From assembly GCF_003569765.1 (NCBI RefSeq), contig NZ_QXMG01000031.1, positions 1 through 64,000 on the forward strand: 64,000 nt of DNA, read 5' to 3'. Every line of letters begins with the position of its first letter. Position 1 is the stretch's first letter. This document shows, piece after piece, positions 1 through 9,543 of the stretch. Both the position numbers and the translations under genes were made by a program. The stretch is from Caldimonas tepidiphila. GTDB taxonomy: Bacteria > Pseudomonadota > Gammaproteobacteria > Burkholderiales > Burkholderiaceae_C. Under the pieces are notes generated by a model that saw only the letters and a list, made by a program, of their open reading frames with translations, made no database searches and was not told where the DNA came from.

Positions 1-2
1 TT

Positions 3-482
3 CAGCCAGCTTGCCCTCAGAGTCGTCGCCTTGCAATTCGCCAACGGTATCTCACCTACTTCTTCTCGCCGAACCTCGCGGCCGAGCTGATCCTGACCTA
101 CCCGCAGAAGCACACGCTGAAGGCCGGCACCGCGACCCTCGGCACGCTCAAGCACCTGCCGCCCACCCTGTCGCTGCAGTACCACCTCAGCGGCTTCGGC
201 AACCTCAAGCCCTATGTCGGTGCCGGCGTGAACTTCACCCGCTTCTCCGACGTCAAGGTGAACCACCCGACCGCCGGGGCCCTCGATGTCGAGCGCAACA
301 GCGTCGGCCTGTCCGTGCAGGCGGGCCTGGACTTCGCGCTCGACAAGAACTGGTCGCTGAACGTGGACGTGAAGAAGGTGCGGATCGAGACGGATGTCAA
401 GGTGAAGTCGTCCGGCCAGACGCTCGGCACCTTCACGGTCGACCCGGTGCTCGTCGGCGTCGGCGTCGGCTACCGCTTCTGA
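3..482 (+). CDS. ompW: OmpW family outer-membrane protein, 3' part only
   Basis: This is the C-terminal 159 residues of an OmpW-type eight-stranded outer-membrane beta-barrel; the start lies outside the window. Family-like stretches are YFFSPNLAAEL, KHLPPTLSLQY and KPYVGAGVN. The chain ends in GVGVGYRF, and the final aromatic Phe is the usual signal for the outer-membrane assembly machinery. OmpW proteins are small pores linked to passage of hydrophobic compounds and to stress; the substrate here cannot be read from sequence. The first 17 or so codons (bases 3-52) do not resemble the family and are less GC-rich than the rest, so the left edge may be a contig end or contain an error. An intrinsic terminator follows the stop. 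Confidence 0.88.
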   Translation, partial: QPACPQSRRLAIRQRYLTYFFSPNLAAELILTYPQKHTLKAGTATLGTLKHLPPTLSLQYHLSGFGNLKPYVGAGVNFTRFSDVKVNHPTAGALDVERNSVGLSVQAGLDFALDKNWSLNVDVKKVRIETDVKVKSSGQTLGTFTVDPVLVGVGVGYRF

Positions 483-531
483 GCTTCCCGCCCCGTCCCG
501 GCTGCAACTGGCCGGGATCGCGAATGCCCGC

Positions 532-558
532 AGGCCGGCCCCATGCCGGCCTTTTTTC
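532..558 (+). terminator. intrinsic terminator after ompW
   Basis: An 8-bp stem, AGGCCGGC (532-539) with GCCGGCCT (545-552), has a 5-nt loop and runs into a T-rich tract. It sits 50 bp after the ompW stop and ends that transcript before azlC. Confidence 0.85.
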
Positions 559-592
559 TTGAGTGGGCTCAAAATAGCCGGCTTTGCCCGCC

Positions 593-1336
593 ATGCCGCC
601 CATATCGCTGCCGCTCCACCGTCATCCCGCGTTCCTGCAGGGCGCGCGGGACATGGTGCCGCTCACGCTCGGCCTGAGCGCCTGGGGGCTCGTCACCGGC
701 ATCGCGATGGTCAAGAGCGGGCTGTCGGCGGGCATGGCGGTGGCGATGTCGCTGCTCGTGTTCGCCGGCAGCGCCCAGCTCACCGCGCTGCCGCTGATCG
801 CCTCCGGCGCCCCGGTCTGGGTGGTGTGGGCGGCCGCCTGCTGCGTGAACCTGCGCTTCGTGATCTTCAGCGCGATGTGGCGGCCCTACCTCGCGCAGCT
901 GCCCGTCGGGCAGCGCGCGCTGATGGCCTACTTCTGCGCCGACCTGAACTACGTGCTGTTCATGAAGCGCTTTCCCGAGCCGCGCCCCGCGCCCGAGCAG
1001 CCGCCCTACTTCTGGGGCGGCGTGGCCATGAACTGGTCGGGCTGGCAGGCCGCGTCGCTCGCCGGCATCGCGCTCGCGAACGTGATCCCGGCCGAATGGG
1101 GACTGGGCTTCGCGGGCGTGCTCGCGCTCAGCGCCGTGCTCGCCTCGATGCTGAAGGACCACATCACCTGGATCGCCGCCGGCGTGGCCGGCACCGCCGC
1201 GGTGGCCGCCTTCGCGCTGCCGCTCAAGCTCAACATCGTCGTGGCGATCGCGGCCGCCGTCGCGGTGGCGCTGGTGATCGAGGCCGCGGAGGCGGCGCAG
1301 CGGCAGGCTCGCCGCGAGGCCGAGGAGCAGCCATGA
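593..1336 (+). CDS. azlC: AzlC family branched-chain amino acid exporter, large subunit
   Basis: This inner-membrane protein of about 247 residues works with AzlD to export branched-chain or related amino acids; that role is known for the family and not shown here. The N-terminal region carries the AzlC pattern PLTLGLSAWGLVTG, followed by FAGSAQLTALPL and a CCVNLRFVIFSAMWRPY segment. At least six hydrophobic segments follow, and the tail after residue 235 is charged. I chose ATG 593; a TTG nine bases upstream (584) is in frame and would add three residues. Neither has a clear Shine-Dalgarno. The stop overlaps the azlD start by ATGA, so the two are translationally coupled. Confidence 0.9.
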   Translation: MPPISLPLHRHPAFLQGARDMVPLTLGLSAWGLVTGIAMVKSGLSAGMAVAMSLLVFAGSAQLTALPLIASGAPVWVVWAAACCVNLRFVIFSAMWRPYLAQLPVGQRALMAYFCADLNYVLFMKRFPEPRPAPEQPPYFWGGVAMNWSGWQAASLAGIALANVIPAEWGLGFAGVLALSAVLASMLKDHITWIAAGVAGTAAVAAFALPLKLNIVVAIAAAVAVALVIEAAEAAQRQARREAEEQP

Positions 1337-1665
1337 GCGAGCTGGAGCAGATCCTCACCATCGTCGGCCTGGGGCTGATCACGCTGCTCACGCGCGGCTT
1401 CTTCCTGCTGCCGCGGCGCGAGCTGCCGATGCCCGGCTGGCTGCACCGCGGCCTGAAGTACGCGCCGCTGGCCGCGCTCGCCGCGGTGATCGCGCCGGAG
1501 CTGGTGATGAAGCAGGGCGAGCTGATCGACACGCTGCTCGATGCGCGGCTGCCGGCGATCGCGGTGGCGCTGGTCTGGTTCTACCTGCGCGGCCGCGGCG
1601 TGCTCGGCACGATCCTGGTGGGCATGGCGGTCTACCTGCCGCTGCACATCGGCCTCGGCTGGTAG
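1333..1665 (+). CDS. azlD: AzlD family branched-chain amino acid transport subunit
   Basis: This small membrane protein of 110 residues has about four hydrophobic segments and is the usual partner of AzlC. It begins MSELEQILTIVGLGLITLL, continues with the family stretch TRGFFLLPRRELP and ends LPLHIGLGW. The ATG overlaps the azlC stop in the sequence ATGA, the typical arrangement of this two-gene exporter. The length is normal for AzlD, and nothing in the sequence indicates a particular substrate. Confidence 0.9.
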   Translation: MSELEQILTIVGLGLITLLTRGFFLLPRRELPMPGWLHRGLKYAPLAALAAVIAPELVMKQGELIDTLLDARLPAIAVALVWFYLRGRGVLGTILVGMAVYLPLHIGLGW

Positions 1666-1686
1666 GGGGCACGCCGCCGCGCAGGA

Positions 1687-1716
1687 TTGCGGCGCGGCGG
1701 CGGCGGATGACAGAAT
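1687..1716 (+). promoter_or_regulatory. candidate sigma-70 promoter for pgk
   Basis: TTGCGG (1687-1692), an 18-bp spacer and CAGAAT (1711-1716) resemble -35 and -10 elements. They would start a transcript near 1723, about 70 nt before the pgk start. Assigned by eye only. Confidence 0.45.
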
Positions 1717-1791
1717 GGCCGGGTTTTGCCCGCGCGGACGCCGTCGCGGCGGCGCGGGTGCCGTTTCCGCAACAAAAGAGCCATTTCCACC

Positions 1792-2985
1792 ATGAATGTT
1801 CTCCGCCTCGAAGACCTGATCGCCCAGGGCAAGGTCGCCGGCCAGCGCGTGTTCATCCGCGCCGACCTCAACGTGCCGCAGGACGACGCCGGCAACATCA
1901 CCGAGGACACCCGCATCCGCGCCTCGATCCCCTGCATCCGCATGGCGCTCGACGCCGCTGCGGCGGTGATGGTGACCTCGCACCTCGGCCGCCCGACCGA
2001 GGGCGAGTTCAAGCCCGAGGATTCGCTGGCCCCCGTCGCCAGGCGCATGGGCGAGCTGCTCGGGCGCGAGGTGCCGGTGGTGGCCAACTGGGTCGACGGC
2101 GTCGAGGTGCAGCCCGGCCAGCTCGTGATGCTGGAGAACTGCCGCCTCAACAAGGGCGAGAAGAAGAACAACGAGGAGCTGGCGAAGAAGCTGGCCGCGC
2201 TCTGCGACATCTTCGTGCACGACGCCTTCGGCACCGCGCACCGCGCCGAGGCCTCGACCTACGGCATCGCGCAGTTCGCGCCCATCGCCTGCGCCGGCCC
2301 GCTGCTCGCCGCCGAGATCGACGCGATCTCCAAGGCCCTGGCCAACCCGAAGCGCCCGCTGGTCGCGATCGTCGCCGGCTCCAAGGTCTCCACCAAGCTG
2401 ACCATCCTGCAGGCGCTGTCCAAGAACGTCGACGGCCTGATCGTCGGCGGCGGCATCGCCAACACCTTCATGCTCGCCGCGGGCCTCTCGATCGGCAAGT
2501 CGCTGGCGGAAGCCGACCTGATCGGCGAGGCCAGGGCGGTGATCGAGGCGATGAAGTCGCGCGGCGCCGAGGTGCCGATCCCCGTCGACGTCGTGACCGC
2601 GAAGACCTTCGCCGCCGACGCGCCGGCGACCGTCAAGGCCGCCGATGAAGTGGCCGACGACGACCTGATCCTCGACATCGGCCCGCAGACCGCCGCGATC
2701 CTGGCGGAGAAGCTCAAGGCCGCCGGCACCATCGTCTGGAACGGCCCGGTCGGCGTGTTCGAGTTCGACGCCTTCGCCAAGGGCACCGAGACGGTCGCGC
2801 GCGCGATCGCCGAGTCGGAGGCCTTCAGCATCGCCGGCGGCGGCGACACGCTCGCCGCGATCGCCAAGTACGGCATCGAGGGTGACGTCGGCTACATCTC
2901 CACCGGCGGCGGCGCCTTCCTGGAGGTGCTGGAAGGCAAGACGCTGCCGGCCTTCGAGATCCTGAGCAAGCGCGCCGCCGGCTGA
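1792..2985 (+). CDS. pgk: phosphoglycerate kinase
   Basis: The enzyme interconverts 1,3-bisphosphoglycerate plus ADP and 3-phosphoglycerate plus ATP in cytoplasmic glycolysis, gluconeogenesis or the Calvin cycle. The 397-residue length is standard. Visible family signatures are [11 protein letters not shown] near residue 20, [29 protein letters not shown], the substrate-loop [18 protein letters not shown] and the nucleotide-site GGGDTLAAI close to the C-terminus. The ATG at 1792 gives MNVLRLEDL, the usual proteobacterial N-terminus. maeB, pyk and fba follow on the same strand, but a strong terminator directly after pgk argues that it is transcribed alone. Confidence 0.98.
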   Translation: MNVLRLEDLIAQGKVAGQRVFIRADLNVPQDDAGNITEDTRIRASIPCIRMALDAAAAVMVTSHLGRPTEGEFKPEDSLAPVARRMGELLGREVPVVANWVDGVEVQPGQLVMLENCRLNKGEKKNNEELAKKLAALCDIFVHDAFGTAHRAEASTYGIAQFAPIACAGPLLAAEIDAISKALANPKRPLVAIVAGSKVSTKLTILQALSKNVDGLIVGGGIANTFMLAAGLSIGKSLAEADLIGEARAVIEAMKSRGAEVPIPVDVVTAKTFAADAPATVKAADEVADDDLILDIGPQTAAILAEKLKAAGTIVWNGPVGVFEFDAFAKGTETVARAIAESEAFSIAGGGDTLAAIAKYGIEGDVGYISTGGGAFLEVLEGKTLPAFEILSKRAAG

Positions 2986-3004
2986 TCCCGGCGCCGCCCC
3001 CGGC

Positions 3005-3040
3005 AAGCCCTGCCGTGCCCGGCGCGTGCAGGGCTTTTTT
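3005..3040 (+). terminator. intrinsic terminator after pgk
   Basis: AAGCCCTGC (3005-3013) pairs perfectly with GCAGGGCTT (3028-3036), and six T's continue from the stem. It lies 20 bp after the pgk stop. Confidence 0.93.
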
Positions 3041-3350
3041 GTTCCGCCGGGGGCAACACGGGAGCGGCAGCGCGGGCATACGTGCCGTCCACTCCCTGAC
3101 CGGAGGGATACTGGCGCCTTGCCGTTCACCCCCCGCACCCTGGCCATAGCCGGAACGCCCCGATTCCACGCGTTCCCCGCTGCCGGCCGGACGACGTACC
3201 GCGTGCCGCCGCCTCCCCTCTTTTCCGCTGTCCTTCGTGCCGCCTTCAGGGGCAGCCCTCGCTGTCATGCGGAAAACCACGGCAGCGCCCTTTCGCGCGG
3301 CGCAGTACCGTCACAACTCCATTCCTGTTAGCACCCCCACCGAGGTTGCC
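3041..3350 (+). other. 310-bp gap between pgk and maeB, no gene seen
   Basis: No convincing reading frame, RNA gene or repeat is visible here. The maeB frame stays open upstream to 3237, but residues encoded before 3351 do not resemble malic enzymes. The gap presumably carries the maeB promoter and leader. Confidence 0.6.
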
Positions 3351-5651
3351 GTGTCCCAAACGCTTTCCCCCGCCGAACAGGCCCTGCGCGACGCCGCGCT
3401 CGAATACCACCGCACGCCGACGCGCGGCAAGATCGCCGTCACGCCGACCAAGCCCTTGTCGAACCAGCGCGACCTGTCGCTTGCCTATTCGCCCGGCGTC
3501 GCCTACGCCTGCCTCGCGATCGAGCAGGACCCGCATCTCGCGGCCGAGTACACCTCGCGCGGCAACCTGGTCGGCGTGATCACCAACGGCACCGCGGTGC
3601 TGGGCCTCGGCGACATCGGCCCGCTCGCGGGCAAGCCGGTGATGGAGGGCAAGGGCTGCCTCTTCAAGAAGTTCGCCGGCGTCGACGTGTTCGACATCGA
3701 GCTCGCCGAGCGCGACCCGGACAAGCTCATCGAGATCATCGCCGCGCTCGAGCCCACCCTCGGCGGCATCAACCTCGAGGACATCAAGGCGCCCGAGTGC
3801 TTCTACATCGAGCGCGTGCTCAGCGAGCGGCTCAACATCCCCGTCTTCCACGACGACCAGCACGGCACCGCGATCATCTCGAGCGCCGCGCTGCTCAACG
3901 GGCTGGAGCTCGTCGGCAAGCGCATCGAGGACGTCAGGCTCGCGGTCTCGGGCGCGGGCGCCGCGGCGATCGCCTGCCTCGACGTGATGGTGGGCCTGGG
4001 CGTGCGGCGCGAGAACATCTTCGTCTGCGACTCCAAGGGCGTGATCTTTGAAGGCCGCGACGCGAAGCTCGACCCGTCGAAGGCGCGTTACTGCCAGAAG
4101 ACGGACGCGCGCACGCTCGCCGATGTGATGCGCGGCGCCGACGTCTTCCTCGGCTGCTCGGCGCCCGGCGTGGTCTCCGCCGAGATGGTGAAGTCGATGG
4201 CCGATCGCCCGATCATCCTCGCGCTCGCCAACCCCGAGCCCGAGATCCGGCCGGAGCTTGCCAAGGAGGCGCGGCCCGACTGCATCATGGCCACCGGGCG
4301 CTCGGACTACCCGAACCAGGTCAACAACGTCCTGTGCTTCCCCTACATCTTCCGCGGCGCGCTCGACTGCGGCGCGACCAAGATCACCGAGGCGATGAAG
4401 CTCGCCTGCGTGCGCGAGATCGCCGCGCTGGCCAAGGCCGAGACCAGCGACGAGGTCGCCGCCGCCTATGCCGGCAAGGAGCTGCGCTTCGGCCCCGACT
4501 ACCTGATCCCCACCCCCTTCGACGCGCGGCTGATCCTGCGCATCGCGCCCGCGGTGGCGAAGGCGGCGGAGGAGTCCGGCGTCGCGACGCGCCCGATCCG
4601 CGACATGGACGCCTACCGCGAGTCGCTCGGCCGCTTCGTCTACCAGACCGGCATGTTCATGCGCCCGGTCTTCGCCGCCGCGAAGGCGCAGCCGGCGCGC
4701 GTGGTCTACGCCGAGGGCGAGGACGAGCGCGTGCTGCGCGCGGTGCAGGTGGTGCTCGACGAGGGGCTGGCCCGGCCGATCCTCGTCGGCCGCCCGGCGG
4801 TGATCCAGTCGCGCATCGACAAGGCCGGCCTGCGCCTGAAGGCCGGCGAGGACTTCGAGGTGGTGGACCCGGACAACGACGCGCGCTACCGCGACTACTG
4901 GGAGGACTACCGCCGCGTGATGGGCCGCGAGGGCGTGTCGCCCGAGGCCGCCAAGACCGCGCTGCGCCGGTCGCGCACGCTGATCTCGTCGATGATGGTG
5001 CGCCGCGGCGACGCCGACGCGATGCTGTGCGGCCTGGTGGGCAAGTACGACCAGCACTTCGAGCACGTGCGCACGCTGATCGGCGCCGCCCCCGGCGTGC
5101 GCACGATGGCGACGATGAACGCGCTGATGCTCGAGAAGCACACGCTCTTCATCACCGACACCTTCATCAACGAGGAGCCGAGCGCCGAGGAGCTGGCCGA
5201 GATCGCGCGCATGGCCGCCGAGGAGGTGCGCCGCTTTGGCCTGCCGCCGAAGGTGGCCTTCGTGTCGCACTCGATGTTCGGCTCCTCGAACCGGCCGTCG
5301 GCGCGCCGCATGCGCGCCGCGCGCGACCTGTTCGTGCAGCTCGCGCCCGACGTCGAGTGCGACGGCGAGATGCACGGCGATGCCGCGCTGTCCGAGGAGA
5401 TCCGCCTGAAGATCCTGCCCGACAGTACGCTCCAGGGCGCGGCCAACCTGCTGGTGCTGCCCAACATCGACGCCGCGAACATCCTGTTCAACGTGCTGAA
5501 GATGACGGGCGGCCAGGGCGTGACGGTGGGCCCGATCCTGCTCGGCGCAGCCAGGCCGGTGCACATCCTGACGCCGTCGGCGACGATGCGCCGCGTCGTC
5601 AACATGACCGCGCTCGCCGTGGCCGACACGGCCGCCGCGCGCGGCGCCTGA
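3351..5651 (+). CDS. maeB: NADP-dependent malic enzyme with phosphotransacetylase-like domain
   Basis: This 766-residue cytoplasmic enzyme decarboxylates malate to pyruvate with reduction of NAD(P). The N-terminal malic enzyme part (about 1-430) has [43 protein letters not shown] and the dinucleotide-binding [11 protein letters not shown]. The C-terminal part (about 440-766) is the phosphotransacetylase-like domain of MaeB proteins, with [16 protein letters not shown] and [17 protein letters not shown]; in this family that domain is regulatory rather than catalytic. I start at GTG 3351 because [20 protein letters not shown] matches the family start. Its placement between pgk and pyk fits pyruvate supply for gluconeogenesis and NADPH. 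Confidence 0.95.
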   Translation: MSQTLSPAEQALRDAALEYHRTPTRGKIAVTPTKPLSNQRDLSLAYSPGVAYACLAIEQDPHLAAEYTSRGNLVGVITNGTAVLGLGDIGPLAGKPVMEGKGCLFKKFAGVDVFDIELAERDPDKLIEIIAALEPTLGGINLEDIKAPECFYIERVLSERLNIPVFHDDQHGTAIISSAALLNGLELVGKRIEDVRLAVSGAGAAAIACLDVMVGLGVRRENIFVCDSKGVIFEGRDAKLDPSKARYCQKTDARTLADVMRGADVFLGCSAPGVVSAEMVKSMADRPIILALANPEPEIRPELAKEARPDCIMATGRSDYPNQVNNVLCFPYIFRGALDCGATKITEAMKLACVREIAALAKAETSDEVAAAYAGKELRFGPDYLIPTPFDARLILRIAPAVAKAAEESGVATRPIRDMDAYRESLGRFVYQTGMFMRPVFAAAKAQPARVVYAEGEDERVLRAVQVVLDEGLARPILVGRPAVIQSRIDKAGLRLKAGEDFEVVDPDNDARYRDYWEDYRRVMGREGVSPEAAKTALRRSRTLISSMMVRRGDADAMLCGLVGKYDQHFEHVRTLIGAAPGVRTMATMNALMLEKHTLFITDTFINEEPSAEELAEIARMAAEEVRRFGLPPKVAFVSHSMFGSSNRPSARRMRAARDLFVQLAPDVECDGEMHGDAALSEEIRLKILPDSTLQGAANLLVLPNIDAANILFNVLKMTGGQGVTVGPILLGAARPVHILTPSATMRRVVNMTALAVADTAAARGA

Positions 5652-5691
5652 GCGCGCGAAGCCCCTTCGGGTACAGCGCGATTACATCCCG

Positions 5692-5715
5692 GCGGGGCCG
5701 CAGTGGCGGCCCCGC
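5692..5715 (+). promoter_or_regulatory. perfect 10-bp inverted repeat in the pyk leader
   Basis: GCGGGGCCGC (5692-5701) and GCGGCCCCGC (5706-5715) form a perfect stem around the loop AGTG, 26 bp ahead of the pyk ribosome-binding site. No T-tract follows, so it is not a standard terminator. It could be an operator, an mRNA structure, or the remains of a maeB terminator. Confidence 0.5.
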
Positions 5716-5755
5716 TGGATCGATAATCCTCCGCTTACCCTCAGGAGACCGTTCG

Positions 5756-7186
5756 ATGCCCCGTGCCACCAAGATCGTCGCCACCATCGGCCCGTCCTCG
5801 TCCACGCCCGAGATCCTCGAGCGCATGATCCGCGCCGGCGTCGACGTGGTGCGGCTGAACTTCTCGCACGGCAAGGCCCAGGACCACATCGAGCGCGCCG
5901 CGATGGTGCGCGAGGCGGGCCGGCGCGTCGGCAAGGAGGTCGCGATCATGGCCGACCTGCAGGGTCCGAAGATCCGGGTCGGCAAGTTCGCCGAAGGCCG
6001 CGTGATGCTCGAGAACGGCCAGCCCTTCGTGCTCGACGCGGCGCGCGCCGCGCCCGGCGACGAGGGCGGCGTGGGACTGGACTACAAGGAGCTGCCGCGC
6101 GACGTGAAGCCCGGCGACCGGCTGCTGCTCAACGACGGCCTGATCGTGCTGACGGTCGACCGCGTGCGCGGCGAGGAAGTCCACACCACGGTGGTGGTGG
6201 GCGGCGAGCTCTCCAACAACAAGGGCATCAACAAGCAGGGCGGCGGCCTCACCGCGCCCGCGCTGACCGCCAAGGACATGGAGGACATCAAGACCGCGAT
6301 GAGCTTCCAGTGCGAGTACCTCGCGGTCAGCTTCCCCAAGAGCGCCACCGACATGGAGATGGCGCGCCAGCTCGCCAACGTCGCCGGCGAGCCCTGGCGC
6401 CACAAGCCCGGCATGATCGCCAAGATCGAGCGCAGCGAGGCCATCCCGCAGCTCGAGAACATCCTGAAAGCCTCCGACGGCATCATGGTCGCGCGCGGCG
6501 ACCTCGCGGTGGAGGTGGGCAACGCCGCGGTGCCCGCGCTGCAGAAGAGGATGATCCGCATGGCGCGCGAGATGGACAAGCTCACCATCACCGCCACGCA
6601 GATGATGGAGAGCATGATCGTCAACCCGGTGCCGACCCGTGCCGAGGTCAGCGACGTGGCCAACGCCGTGCTCGACGGCACCGACGCGGTGATGCTCAGC
6701 GCCGAAACCGCCGCCGGCAAGTACCCGGTGGAGACGATCGAAGCGATGGCGGCGATCGCGCTGGAGGCCGAGACCGCCGAGGACGTCACCTTCGATCAGG
6801 ACTTCGCCGGCAAGCGCTTCGGCCGCATCGACCAGTCGATCGCGATGGGCGCGCTCTTCACCGCGCACCACCTCGGCTGCCGCGCGATCCTGGCGCTGAC
6901 TGAATCCGGCTCGACGGCGCTCTGGATGAGCCGCCGGCGCATCCACGTGCCGATCTATGCGCTCACCGCGCAACCGCTGTCGCAGCGCAAGATGGCGCTC
7001 TACCGCAACGTGACGCCGATCCTGATGCCGGCGCACGACGACCGCGACGCGGCGCTCGCCGACGCCGAGGCGCTGCTCGTCTCGCGCGGCGTGCTCAAGC
7101 CCGGCGACACCTACGCGATCACCTGCGGCGAGCCGATGGGCTATCCCGGCGGCACCAACATGCTCAAGGTCGGGCTGGTCGGCTGA
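5756..7186 (+). CDS. pyk: pyruvate kinase
   Basis: The enzyme transfers phosphate from phosphoenolpyruvate to ADP at the end of glycolysis. The 476 residues match the usual bacterial length. Recognisable parts are the N-terminal [23 protein letters not shown], the B-domain start [14 protein letters not shown], the active-site region [11 protein letters not shown] and [13 protein letters not shown], the segment [10 protein letters not shown], and [17 protein letters not shown]. The C-terminal regulatory domain runs from about residue 340. ATG 5756 is preceded by a good Shine-Dalgarno, CAGGAGA, at 5741-5747. It is followed after 145 bp by fba. Confidence 0.97.
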   Translation: MPRATKIVATIGPSSSTPEILERMIRAGVDVVRLNFSHGKAQDHIERAAMVREAGRRVGKEVAIMADLQGPKIRVGKFAEGRVMLENGQPFVLDAARAAPGDEGGVGLDYKELPRDVKPGDRLLLNDGLIVLTVDRVRGEEVHTTVVVGGELSNNKGINKQGGGLTAPALTAKDMEDIKTAMSFQCEYLAVSFPKSATDMEMARQLANVAGEPWRHKPGMIAKIERSEAIPQLENILKASDGIMVARGDLAVEVGNAAVPALQKRMIRMAREMDKLTITATQMMESMIVNPVPTRAEVSDVANAVLDGTDAVMLSAETAAGKYPVETIEAMAAIALEAETAEDVTFDQDFAGKRFGRIDQSIAMGALFTAHHLGCRAILALTESGSTALWMSRRRIHVPIYALTAQPLSQRKMALYRNVTPILMPAHDDRDAALADAEALLVSRGVLKPGDTYAITCGEPMGYPGGTNMLKVGLVG

Positions 7187-7243
7187 AGGGCACCCTCGTC
7201 GTCCGCGGGGGGCGGGCACGGTCGGTTGTCGTGCGCGAGCCGG

Positions 7244-7249
7244 TAAAAT
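7244..7249 (+). promoter_or_regulatory. candidate -10 element for fba
   Basis: TAAAAT sits 82 bp before the fba ATG in a region where most of the DNA is GC-rich. No -35 with proper spacing stands out. The same TAnAAT-plus-GCGC pattern recurs before several genes in this window. Confidence 0.4.
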
Positions 7250-7331
7250 TGCGCGGTTTCATGGCGGTTACAGCGACGGGGAGGTCGCCGCCGCGCCGCA
7301 GTCCCGATTTCTCATCAAACAGGGGTCACTC

Positions 7332-8396
7332 ATGCCACTCGTCTCCATGCGCCAGCTGCTGGACCACGCCGCCGAAAACGGCTACGGGATTCCGGCGTTC
7401 AACGTCAACAACCTCGAGCAGGTCCAGGCCGTGATGGCCGCCGCCGACGAGACCGGCGCGCCGGTCATCCTGCAGGCCAGCGCCGGCGCCCGCAAGTACG
7501 CCGGCGAGAGCTTCATCAAGCACCTGATCCAGGCGGCGGTCGAGGCCTACCCGCACATCCCGCTGGTGATGCACCAGGACCACGGCACCAGCCCCAAGGT
7601 CTGCGCCGGCGCGATCGACCTGGGCTTCGGCTCGGTGATGATGGACGGCTCGCTGCAGGAGGACGGCAAGACCCCGGCGTCCTTCGACTACAACGTGGAC
7701 GTGACCCGCCGCGTCGTCGAGATGGCGCACAAGGTCGGCGTCACCGTCGAGGGCGAGCTCGGCTGCCTGGGCTCGCTCGAGACCGGCGAGGCGGGCGAGG
7801 AGGACGGCATCGGCGCGGTCGGCAAGCTCGACCATAGCCAGATGCTGACCGACCCCGAGGAGGCCGCGCAGTTCGTCAAGGCGACGCAGCTCGACGCGCT
7901 GGCGATCGCGATCGGCACCAGCCATGGCGCCTACAAGTTCACCCGTCCGCCCACGGGCGACGTGCTGGCGATCTCGCGCGTGAAGGAAATCCACGCCCGC
8001 ATCCCCAACACGCACCTGGTGATGCATGGCTCCTCGTCGGTGCCGCAGGAGCTGCTGGCGATCATCAACCAGTACGGCGGCAAGATGAAGGAGACCTACG
8101 GCGTGCCGGTCGCGGAGATCCAGGAAGCGATCAAGCACGGCGTGCGCAAGATCAACATCGACACCGACATCCGTCTCGCGATGACCGGCGCGGTGCGCAA
8201 GTTCCTGGCCGAGAACCCCGACAAGTTCGACGCCCGCGAGTGGCTCAAGCCCGCGCGCGAGGCCGCCAAGGCGGTGTGCAAGCAGCGCTACATGGAGTTC
8301 GGCTGCGAGGGCCAGGCCGCCAAGATCAAGCCGATCCCGCTGTCGGTGATGGCCGAGATGTACGCCAAGGGCCAGCTCGCCCAGGTCGTGCAGTAA
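7332..8396 (+). CDS. fba: class II fructose-bisphosphate aldolase, Calvin-cycle subtype
   Basis: This zinc-dependent enzyme of 354 residues cleaves fructose 1,6-bisphosphate into dihydroxyacetone phosphate and glyceraldehyde 3-phosphate. The sequence begins [19 protein letters not shown] and shows IPAFNVNN, the metal-site [20 protein letters not shown], the loop [27 protein letters not shown] and [13 protein letters not shown]. Both length and sequence fit the Calvin-type class II aldolases common in betaproteobacteria, which also serve glycolysis, so this alone does not prove autotrophy. AGGGGT, seven bases upstream of the ATG, is a plausible ribosome-binding site. A terminator follows. Confidence 0.97.
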   Translation: MPLVSMRQLLDHAAENGYGIPAFNVNNLEQVQAVMAAADETGAPVILQASAGARKYAGESFIKHLIQAAVEAYPHIPLVMHQDHGTSPKVCAGAIDLGFGSVMMDGSLQEDGKTPASFDYNVDVTRRVVEMAHKVGVTVEGELGCLGSLETGEAGEEDGIGAVGKLDHSQMLTDPEEAAQFVKATQLDALAIAIGTSHGAYKFTRPPTGDVLAISRVKEIHARIPNTHLVMHGSSSVPQELLAIINQYGGKMKETYGVPVAEIQEAIKHGVRKINIDTDIRLAMTGAVRKFLAENPDKFDAREWLKPAREAAKAVCKQRYMEFGCEGQAAKIKPIPLSVMAEMYAKGQLAQVVQ

Positions 8397-8428
8397 GCGA
8401 CGTTCTGCCGCGACCGCGGCAAGTGAAG

Positions 8429-8456
8429 CAAGCCCGCTCCCGCAGCGGGCTTTTTT
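8429..8456 (+). terminator. intrinsic terminator after fba
   Basis: AGCCCGCT (8431-8438) pairs with AGCGGGCT (8444-8451) around the loop CCCGC, and five more T's follow the stem. It is 34 bp after the fba stop. Confidence 0.92.
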
Positions 8457-8523
8457 CTGCCGCTCCGGCCACCGCGAGGCCCCCGTGGAGTCCCGCCCGC
8501 CGGGACGGACGGGCCGGGGACGG

Positions 8524-8529
8524 CACAAT
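8524..8529 (+). promoter_or_regulatory. candidate -10 element for purC
   Basis: CACAAT followed by TGCGCTCC lies 48 bp before the purC ATG, just after the fba terminator. It is the same type of -10-like hexamer seen before other genes here; no convincing -35 is visible. Confidence 0.4.
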
Positions 8530-8576
8530 TGCGCTCCCCGTACCGGCCCCGCCCGATTTCCCGAAAGGTCCGACCG

Positions 8577-9473
8577 ATGTCCGACGCCCTGCTGAATTCC
8601 TCGATTTCCTCCCTGCCGCTGCTGGCGCGCGGCAAGGTCCGCGACAACTATGCCGTGGGCAGCGACCGCATCCTGATGATCGCCAGCGACCGGCTCTCGG
8701 CCTTCGACGTGGTGATGGGCGAGCCGATCCCGGGCAAGGGCGCGCTGCTGACGCAGATGGCGCTGTTCTGGTTCGACAAGCTCGGCGCGATCGTGCCGAA
8801 CCACCTGACCGGCGAGGCGCCCGAGAGCGTCGTCGCGCCCGACGAGGTCGCGCAGGTGCGCGGCCGCTCGATGCTGGTGAAGCGATTGAAGCCGCTGCCC
8901 GTCGAGGCGGTGGTGCGCGGCTACCTCGCCGGCAGCGGCTGGAAGGAATACCAGGGCAACGGCGAGGTCTGCGGCGTCAAGCTGCCCGCGGGCCTGCAGA
9001 ACGCGAGCAAGCTGCCCGAGCCGATCTTCACGCCGGCGACCAAGGCCGAGATCGGCGAGCACGACGAGAACATCTCTTTCGAGCGCATGGTGCAGATCAT
9101 CGGCGCGGAACTGGCGGAGAAGGTGCGCAGCGTCTCGATCGCGCTCTACAAGGCCGCCGCGGACTTCGCGCTGACCAAGGGCATCATCATCGCCGACACG
9201 AAGTTCGAGTTCGGCCTCGACGAGGCCGGCACGCTCGTGCTGATGGACGAGGTGCTCACGCCCGACTCCTCGCGCTTCTGGCCGGTGGAGGGCTACCGCG
9301 AGGGCATCAACCCGTCGAGCTACGACAAGCAGTTCGTGCGCGACTGGCTGGAGCAGGCGACCGTCGACGGCCAGCCCTGGAACAAGCAGGCGCCGGCGCC
9401 GGCGCTGCCGGCCGAGGTGGTCGAGAAGACCGCCGCGAAGTACCGCGAGGCGCTGGAGCGGCTGACGGCCTGA
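8577..9473 (+). CDS. purC: phosphoribosylaminoimidazole-succinocarboxamide synthase (SAICAR synthetase)
   Basis: The enzyme joins aspartate to carboxyaminoimidazole ribonucleotide using ATP in de novo purine synthesis. The product has 298 residues. Signatures are [11 protein letters not shown] near the N-terminus, [13 protein letters not shown], RRLxPLP-like [36 protein letters not shown], and [13 protein letters not shown], which holds catalytic and binding residues. ATG 8577 is preceded by GAAAGG at 8563-8568. purE and purK, which act one and two steps earlier, lie just downstream beyond a gene on the other strand. Confidence 0.97.
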   Translation: MSDALLNSSISSLPLLARGKVRDNYAVGSDRILMIASDRLSAFDVVMGEPIPGKGALLTQMALFWFDKLGAIVPNHLTGEAPESVVAPDEVAQVRGRSMLVKRLKPLPVEAVVRGYLAGSGWKEYQGNGEVCGVKLPAGLQNASKLPEPIFTPATKAEIGEHDENISFERMVQIIGAELAEKVRSVSIALYKAAADFALTKGIIIADTKFEFGLDEAGTLVLMDEVLTPDSSRFWPVEGYREGINPSSYDKQFVRDWLEQATVDGQPWNKQAPAPALPAEVVEKTAAKYREALERLTA

Positions 9474-9494
9474 GGCTGGCACGCACCGGCCATG

Positions 9495-9524
9495 AAGAAG
9501 GGCGCCCGCGGGCGCCCTTTCTTC
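9495..9524. terminator. bidirectional terminator between purC and the thioredoxin gene
   Basis: AGGGCGCC (9499-9506) and GGCGCCCT (9511-9518) form a stem flanked by GAAGA on the left and TTCTT on the right. It can therefore end transcripts from either side of this convergent pair. Confidence 0.85.
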
Positions 9525-9543
9525 CTTCCTCGCCGGCCTCGGC

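Noticed and set aside
3237-3350. ATG 3237 as the start of maeB
   Set aside because: The 38 extra residues do not resemble malic enzymes, while GTG 3351 gives the normal N-terminus.
1006-5564. Long - strand open frames opposite azlCD, pgk and maeB (over 700 codons each)
   Set aside because: High GC removes stop codons from the antisense frames of real genes. The translations show no motifs and the + strand genes are certain.
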